Part shown: positions 58,533 to 64,000 of the stretch, in pieces | Layout of the letters: the number at the start of each line of letters is the position of its first letter | Position numbering within the stretch: position 1 is the first letter of the stretch | NCBI GenBank assembly: GCA_038087015.1 | Contig: JASBNA010000041.1 | Location: 186,001 to 250,000 of the forward strand | DNA length: 64,000 nucleotides | Direction: 5' to 3' | DNA from: Cerrena zonata | Lineage: Eukaryota; Basidiomycota; Agaricomycetes; Polyporales; Cerrenaceae | Translations under genes and position numbers: made by a program | The notes under the pieces: model-generated | Databases searched by the model: none | Seen by the model: the letters and a program-made list of their open reading frames with translations, nothing else | Told to the model about the DNA's origin: nothing

Positions 58533-60946
58533 TTAGAGGCTTTATAGCCCAATCCGTGTGCGTTTTGTGCAATACCTCCTTAGCTCATCCTTCGGTAAAG
58601 CTAATGCTGACATACATGAGCATTACAGCTATAGTCGTATAGAGCATTCTTTCATCAAATCATCAGACTTCGTGCCCCGAAGGCTGTGTGTGACGATGGA
58701 GGATTTCGGTGATCAGTGCTTACATCTGTGATGGGGTCCTCTATCGACTGCGTAAACGAGTTCAGTCTCTCTGGGAGGAAGGATATTAAGCGAATAAAAG
58801 ACGACGGACCTGACCACCCGGAGCGAACTACAGTCATTCTCGTTTGGACAATCACTGGCAGGCGATCTGTTATACTTGGTAAGAATGAAATCTGCATCGT
58901 AAGAAAGTCAGTCCATCTTCTGTATGTAGTCATAACGATGGGAAGTGTACTTTGAGAACATCAGAGAACAATAACGGATCGCTCACCTTACGTACTACAC
59001 GAAGTTTAGATTTGCTTCGAATCCCAATTGGGACATTCTAGAGACGCTATCACGTTATGGACTATTGGTCCATCAGGTAGCAGGATAAGCATGATTCACG
59101 ATATGTACCTCAAACTACAAGCAGTGCCGAAGCATGCTAGTATACGTATGACGTGGCGCGATCAACGCCGCCGCTCAATTCGAGACTTTCACGAACGGGG
59201 TTGGCAAGTGTGCCATATTAGTAGCATCTATCAATGTATGAAAGAGTCACCCCTTTTCATTCAATCGGATACATGCAATCTCTCGCTATCACTCTTATTT
59301 GCCTGTATTGAATCCTGAAGCTATTGCCTTTTATAGACTCTAATTTAATATCGGGAGCGGCCGAAACACTGCTTTGCATCAGACCTCTCATCTCCACGTC
59401 GACAAGACGTTGCTTGGGCGATTCTCGACTGACTGGAATGTGCATTTGCTGTAGACACGGGTCTGGAGCCATACTGTCAACGGTCTTTGCTGTAAGAGTA
59501 CTCAAGCGTTTAGTTGGTCAATTAAGTGCCCGACGTTAAACGTTGACCGTTGATCATTGCGACTACCGATACGTATCAGAGGATGTAACCATAAATCTGT
59601 GAGGACACTTCTAAAGTCTGTATGTAACGACTGATTACTTTTTACGATGCAGACCCCTTTTTTCTACTCTCCCGACCCAGGCCCGTTGCTGTAAGTTCAT
59701 CCCACTCTATACCTGAGAAGAAACGTCATCGAGTTCGAAACCTCTACTCCCATCGGTAGATGCCTTCCATAATATACATCCCCATAAGTTAAGACCTGGT
59801 CATCAGACCCCGACCATACTAGACGCGACATCACCCGACGGATGGACTCGATTGAACGAGTGAGGATGCACACGGTATGCAAGTTCAATTCCAATTCCGT
59901 TACAGAGATGTCGAAACCCGAGAAAATGCCAACAGAGGGCGGTTATATTTTCTCCCTTGATTTTGTGTTTACGATTCGCGGGTTTCATGCTCACGTACCG
60001 AGAACATACGAGGACGATCATCAATCGTTTCTTGCCGTCTTCAGTAGGCACAAATTCCTGTGGTTTCGTACACCAACTCGCACACAGTTTGCTGTCCTCA
60101 ACAGCGTACGAGACTGAACACAGACATTCACAGAAGTATGTGCACAATCATTTAGCACAATCATACTATCGCCAGGTTTCTGATAATAACAGGCGTAGAT
60201 TGAGGGCTTTGGCCTTGGATAAATCTCCCAAGGCACTCGGCGGTCTAATGCGGTGCGCGTCCTTAGTGAATGATCTTCGCCACCTGTTTGCGACCTTCCC
60301 TCACTCCATGCCCTCCTTTCTGGTCTCGGATGGATGCGAAGTCAAGACTTTCTATCAGAAGGAGAACCGATTGTGCGTCTACTAGTATGTGAGCGTAGGT
60401 TTTGCATTCGGCTGATCTGTGGGAGATCGCTTGCACTTGCATGAACTCTCCCTCATCTACCCGCACCCTCCCAGCTTCCCTCTCATTCCACGGGCCTGTG
60501 CGGACTAGAGGAAACATAGATATGTGATTATTCCCGTAATATGTTGCCTCGTCCTAGTGTCGTGTCGCTCTCACGGTTGACGCGTAGAAGGCACCTACCA
60601 TGATTGCATCTCCCGTTTCACTGATCAGATCAGCAGGGTCTATATCCTTGTGACCTACTAGGTATGTAGAAATCAAAGTTCTTGTAAAAATGGAATGATC
60701 TCCGCAGGGTATTACATACCTTTTGTATATGTGAACACCACACAAACATTGTATAAATGTTTCAAGTACACCCCGAATGTTTTCCGAGCTGCTTTCTCTC
60801 CCCCACCATCTTGTCAGCCAACTCAGTTGCTTTACTTTTGCACTTCTTGGTAGAAACCTGTCAACACCTTCACCTATCCAGAATACCTTCATCAGCCTAC
60901 AGCATTCTTCCAAGACTGTGCTTGATTTTCAAGCATATTATCAACC
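58533..60946. other. Intergenic region between the P450 and the F-box gene in the CpG-free island
   Basis: About 2.4 kb with no recognisable gene. Open frames at 59028-59318, 59957-60385 (+) and 60554-60913 (-) have no domain I know. A palindrome-like AACGTTGACCGTTGATC occurs near 59537-59554; a related AACGTTGAACGTTGATCGATC is at about 33103-33123, so the element may be repeated. Confidence 0.45.
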
Positions 60947-62783
60947 ATGATGGAAACAAGTTCAGCTTCATGTACAGCTTCTGGAATTCCGTCATATTAC
61001 AGATTGCTTTCTAATGGTAACTGGCATCAAGTATTTCTACCAGAGCTTGTACCAGAGCTTGTATTTGCTCTTGCACACTGTGGAGGTAGAAATTCAAGTG
61101 AACTCAAGAATGACAAGGAGAACACAAGGTATACATTCTATTCATGTTGCCTTGTATGCCATGACTGGAACAGGCTATTCACTCCACTTTTATATGAGAG
61201 AATTTTTCTGTATAATGATGAGAAAGCATTGCTTCTCTGTCATACCCTTTGGAAACTCCAACCAGCTCACAGGAATCTGGTTGAGGATATTTGTATACTC
61301 TTTGACAAAATATCAAGTCACAGCTCCTGGACAATTGTATTGACTAAACTTCCCAATTTGAAACATGTCCATATCATTCATCTTGATATTGTATACATAC
61401 ATCCCAGATTCTCCCTGATCACAAAGCTCTTATTGAAGCATTGCCAAGTGTCTGTCTCTGTAACTGATATCAGACCAGATTTCAAATCTCTGAGAAGATT
61501 TGTTCAAAGCACAAAATTAGTAACAACAAGAGGGGAGCTAAACTTGACAAACTCTGAAAAGAGAGGGTAAGTAAGTATATTGTATTTTAAATGTCTACCT
61601 TAGAGTACTTACTATCACTCTGAAAAAGATTTCTACATCACAGTTCAAGCTATACTTCATCAGGGAAAGTATGGTGATATACTCTATGCTACTATCCAGA
61701 ATGTTACTGCTATGAACTCCTTCAATTCCTGCCTAGTATCTCTAGGTGACTATCTGAAAGGCCTATGCTGTCAGAGTCTACAAAACTCCTGCAACAGCAG
61801 CAAGGTAAGTCATTCTCAAAATCTGACAATAATATAGTCTCAATAGTTCTCAGAGATAGATCTTTACTGCAACACAAACCTTTCCTACCTAAGGTTTAAC
61901 TTCAACCATCTCAAAAATCCAGAAGCAATGCCAAAAACAATTACCTGGTTCAACTCACTATTGACAACACTGTCAACTACCAATGAATCACTTGAGATAG
62001 ATCTTGTCAATTTCTCATATGATCCAGTTGGCTGCACATCAATAGAGAAAGCAGTGTTGGATATCAGCAATGGTGGCAAAGTCTCTAATCTCACAGTCAA
62101 CTTACCTGAAGACTGTACAGATTATAAGAAGCTTTTCCCTCAGACTTATCAACTTGTTACCTTCCTGAACAATTATGAGGGGTTGAAGTTTACACAACAC
62201 TGGCAGTAAGTAGCTTACAAATACCTATCACTGATTTTATCATTAATTTGTTTTCATTCTTAGAGCTGAATCATCAAAGGATTTACCAGATGAGATGACA
62301 TTTTAGACCACTGTATCACCTACATCACCTTTCACATCTATGTCATGATTACTATGTAATATGTTTTCAATCACTCAGTAGTTAATAGGAATTTTACCAC
62401 AATCTGAGAAATTCAGGCCCAAGCCAAAAACCAACACATAGACTTGGTTCAGTTGAGAGGAGTGAGGAAAGTGATATTATTGTCCCTCTATCATGTACTC
62501 ATGACAGCTGGTATAACTATCAAACATGTCAGATTTGAACAATGACAGCAGATATGCAATCAGCAAGGGATGGCTATTCCACTAAATGGTCAGATTATTC
62601 AATATAGAATAAACATAGAGTACCAGGCATCCCTGAGGACAGCCACTTCCTAACAGGCTGAACAACATCTATTCACATGTCAGATGAGAGAGGGTATCAT
62701 AATTGAATGGGACTACCAAGAACAACAAAGACACACAAAGAACATGAATAACAACACAAAGAAAAAAAGAAGAAAAAAATGAA
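60787..62783. other. CpG-depleted island (about 2 kb)
   Basis: Counting line by line, only one CG dinucleotide (60990-60991) occurs between the CG at 60784-60785 and the one at 62784-62785. Flanking DNA has several per 60 bases. TG and CA are common. This is the pattern of long-term cytosine methylation and deamination, or of DNA from a source with different composition. It contains the F-box-like gene at 60947-62306. Confidence 0.9.
60947..62306 (+). CDS. F-box-like protein inside the CpG-free island
   Basis: Start MMETSSASCTASGIPSYY, then an F-box-like segment: FLPELVPELVFALAHCGG, later YTFYSCCLVCHDWNRLFTPL and LLYERIFLYNDE. The next exons give leucine-rich pieces (LPNLKHVHIIHLDIV, FSLITKLLLKHC, FKSLRRFVQSTKLV). 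Introns: about 61567-61629, 61805-61853 (acceptor CAGAG) and 62206-62263. The last exons read IDLYCNTNLSYLRF, ITWFNSLLTTLSTTN and ESSKDLPDEMTF-stop. About 400 residues, all in frame. It is unusual that an open frame survives with essentially no CpG, so Arg codons are almost all AGA/AGG, and Ser, Pro, Thr and Ala avoid xCG. A 12-bp duplication (CCAGAGCTTGTA) sits at about 61040-61063. Other agaricomycete F-box families show the same arrangement of F-box plus Leu-rich tail. Confidence 0.7.
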
Positions 62784-63069
62784 CGAGTTGAAAAGCAAGT
62801 ACGTAAGGAGTAGTAGGCATTATATCCAAGTAAGTAAGTACTTCCGACAAATGTGACCACGGAAATTTTTTGGTGATGAATCGATCTCATTGATGTATGA
62901 ACCCCACTATACCAGCAGAAAAAATGCAAAGAGAGAGAGGGAGAGAGAGAGAGAGGATAAGCGATGGGACCATATACGTCACAGACGATGGAATGAGGAT
63001 GATAAAAAAGAGAAGATGAGGATGGTAAAGAGAGAAGAAAAAATGCGAGTGATAGTGGAACGTAACCAT
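62307..63069. other. Intergenic region at the right edge of the CpG-free island
   Basis: Right part of the CpG-free DNA (to 62783), then A/G-rich, low-complexity DNA including the GA tract at 62931-62956. No gene seen; open frames on both strands are simple-sequence artefacts. Confidence 0.55.
62931..62956. repeat. (GA)n microsatellite
   Basis: About 26 bases of GA repeats with one G interruption, next to an A-rich run at 62761-62780. Low-complexity DNA between two genes. Confidence 0.9.
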
Positions 63070-64000
63070 CTACAAAACCTTATTCGGTAACGTCTGAGAA
63101 TCCGAGCTCGACCTATGCACATCGACGCCAGCAATCTTCGCATCCTCGTCAACATCAGGGGATACTACCGCCGTACCCTCACTCTGCCTGACGACAGGAT
63201 CGGAACCAGCCCTCGGCAAAGGTGGCGGCTTTTGCGTTTCAGACGTCTCGGGATGGACCTTGCGCGAAGGTAACTTCAGACCCTTGACTGAGGGACAGCC
63301 GACCTCAGACACGTCAAGAGACTCAAACTCCTGCGTGAGTCCTTCCATCTGAGCTTGTTGAGATTTGATTTTAGGCGAATCCGTCCAAGACGTGCCGACC
63401 GAACTACCAGGTCGTCGTCGGTGAAGCCATCGAACTAGGCCCAGTTCGACCTCCAACGCTAGGATCACTACTATGCACACTTCTGGCACCCTTCTCCACT
63501 CGAACCAGAAATTTCCTGTGAGAGGCCACTCGGCCTCGAAGTAGCTGGCGGTACGAACGGGAAATAACTCTGAGGTTCCTCACTCTGTTGCTGCTGTTGC
63601 TGCTGCTGTGGCTGGTTGTTGTTGTCCATCCTGGTTATTCGCCTGAGCAAATTGCTGAGCATACGGAACCGGCGGGAAATACCCCGTGTCCTCACTCATC
63701 GAAGGGGGCTGCCTCATAGCATAAAACTGCGGCGGGATATGTCCCGGATGGGGCTGCATATGCGGCGGAGCATGATGATGATGCGGTGTCATAGGGCCCG
63801 CCGAATGAATATGACTATGGACGGGAGCACCCACAGCAGGATTGATATACGGATTCCCACCCGTCCCCGGCCGGCCCCACAACGCCCCAGGCGAGAAAGG
63901 CGTATACGGAGAATACAACTGCGGATGCGAAGCCATGAACTGAGGATGTGGTTGTGGTGGTTGATGAGGAGGGATATGTGGTAAAGCCGGAGGTCTAGGT
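63070..64000 (-). CDS. 3' part of a Pro/His/Gln-rich protein, 5' end outside the window, frame broken
   Basis: Unrecognised. Minus-strand coding-like sequence enters from the right edge (PPHQPPQPHPQF, then MASHPQLYSPYTPFSPGALW). Pro/His-rich segments follow (GPMTPHHHHAPPHMQPHPG), then YFPPVPYAQQFAQANNQ and a CAG/CAA tract near 63575-63612 coding for polyGln. Beyond it the best-looking text hops between frames: EEPQSYFPFVPPATSRPSGL, then ARSVHSSDPSVGGRTGPSSM, then SSVGTSWTDSPKIKSQQAQM and onward to SSSDSQTLPNKVL-stop at 63070. Three one-base shifts occur in about 200 bp (near 63633, 63497 and 63410) with no intron-sized gap. Low-complexity, disordered protein; possibly a transcription or RNA factor, by composition only. 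Confidence 0.5.

Noticed and set aside
59715..59745. Possible tRNA T-loop (GAGTTCGAAACCTC)
   Set aside because: No A-box, acceptor pairing or cloverleaf could be built around it.
62885..63090. Arg/Glu/Lys-rich open frame at the GA tract
   Set aside because: Translation of a microsatellite and purine-rich DNA, not a gene.
1..64000. CRISPR arrays, rRNA, intact transposons
   Set aside because: No regularly spaced repeats, no rRNA-like blocks, and no transposase, reverse transcriptase or terminal repeats recognised on either strand.

Overview
The window is nuclear DNA of a filamentous basidiomycete, most likely an agaricomycete. Nearly every gene is split by many 42-65 nt GT-AG introns, coding strands alternate freely, intergenic gaps are short, and several products belong to families typical of mushroom-forming fungi: DUF6533 membrane protein, TPR/DUF4470 protein, fungal ubiquitin-like-domain protein, F-box proteins, fungal UbiA prenyltransferases and a Ppo oxylipin synthase. 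I see no rRNA, tRNA, CRISPR array or intact transposon.

Layout. 0.3-1.8 kb: zinc alcohol dehydrogenase. 2.3-3.2 and 8.4-10.1 kb (both minus): two members of an unfamiliar secreted protein family built from symmetric phase-2 exon modules, each with a TATA box and a 5'UTR intron in a matching leader. 5.0-6.7 kb: DUF6533-type membrane protein. 7.1-8.2 and 25.3-26.4 kb: two paralogous protein-L-isoaspartate methyltransferases. 12.0-25.1 kb is a housekeeping block: ABCE1/Rli1, parvulin PPIase, Snt1/NCoR-like SANT corepressor, RNA polymerase III subunit Rpc31, mRNA export factor Yra1/ALYREF with an exceptional 595-nt intron, and the farnesyl/geranylgeranyltransferase alpha subunit. 27.0-29.8 kb: a fungal ABC-F ATPase gene with two reading-frame breaks. 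31.4-32.5 kb (+) and 52.2-53.3 kb (-): two closely similar UbiA prenyltransferases in opposite orientation. Between them: a TPR/DUF4470 protein, a full-length Ppo (dioxygenase-P450 fusion), an F-box-like gene with one frame break, a ubiquitin-like-domain protein and a GST. 56.1-58.5 kb: a cytochrome P450. 60.8-62.8 kb: a 2-kb island with a single CpG that carries an F-box-like gene. The right edge holds the 3' end of a Pro/His/Gln-rich gene whose frame breaks three times.

Functionally, the centre serves translation, transcription, mRNA export and prenylation. The right half is accessory: prenyl transfer, oxylipin and oxidative chemistry, ubiquitin-linked adaptors and duplicated or decaying genes. 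The features most worth pursuing are the modular secreted family (with a decayed third 3' end at 48 kb), the CpG-free island, the long YRA1 intron and the inverted UbiA pair. Gene models are hand-spliced from splice-site consensus and protein similarity recognised by eye; none has been checked by alignment.
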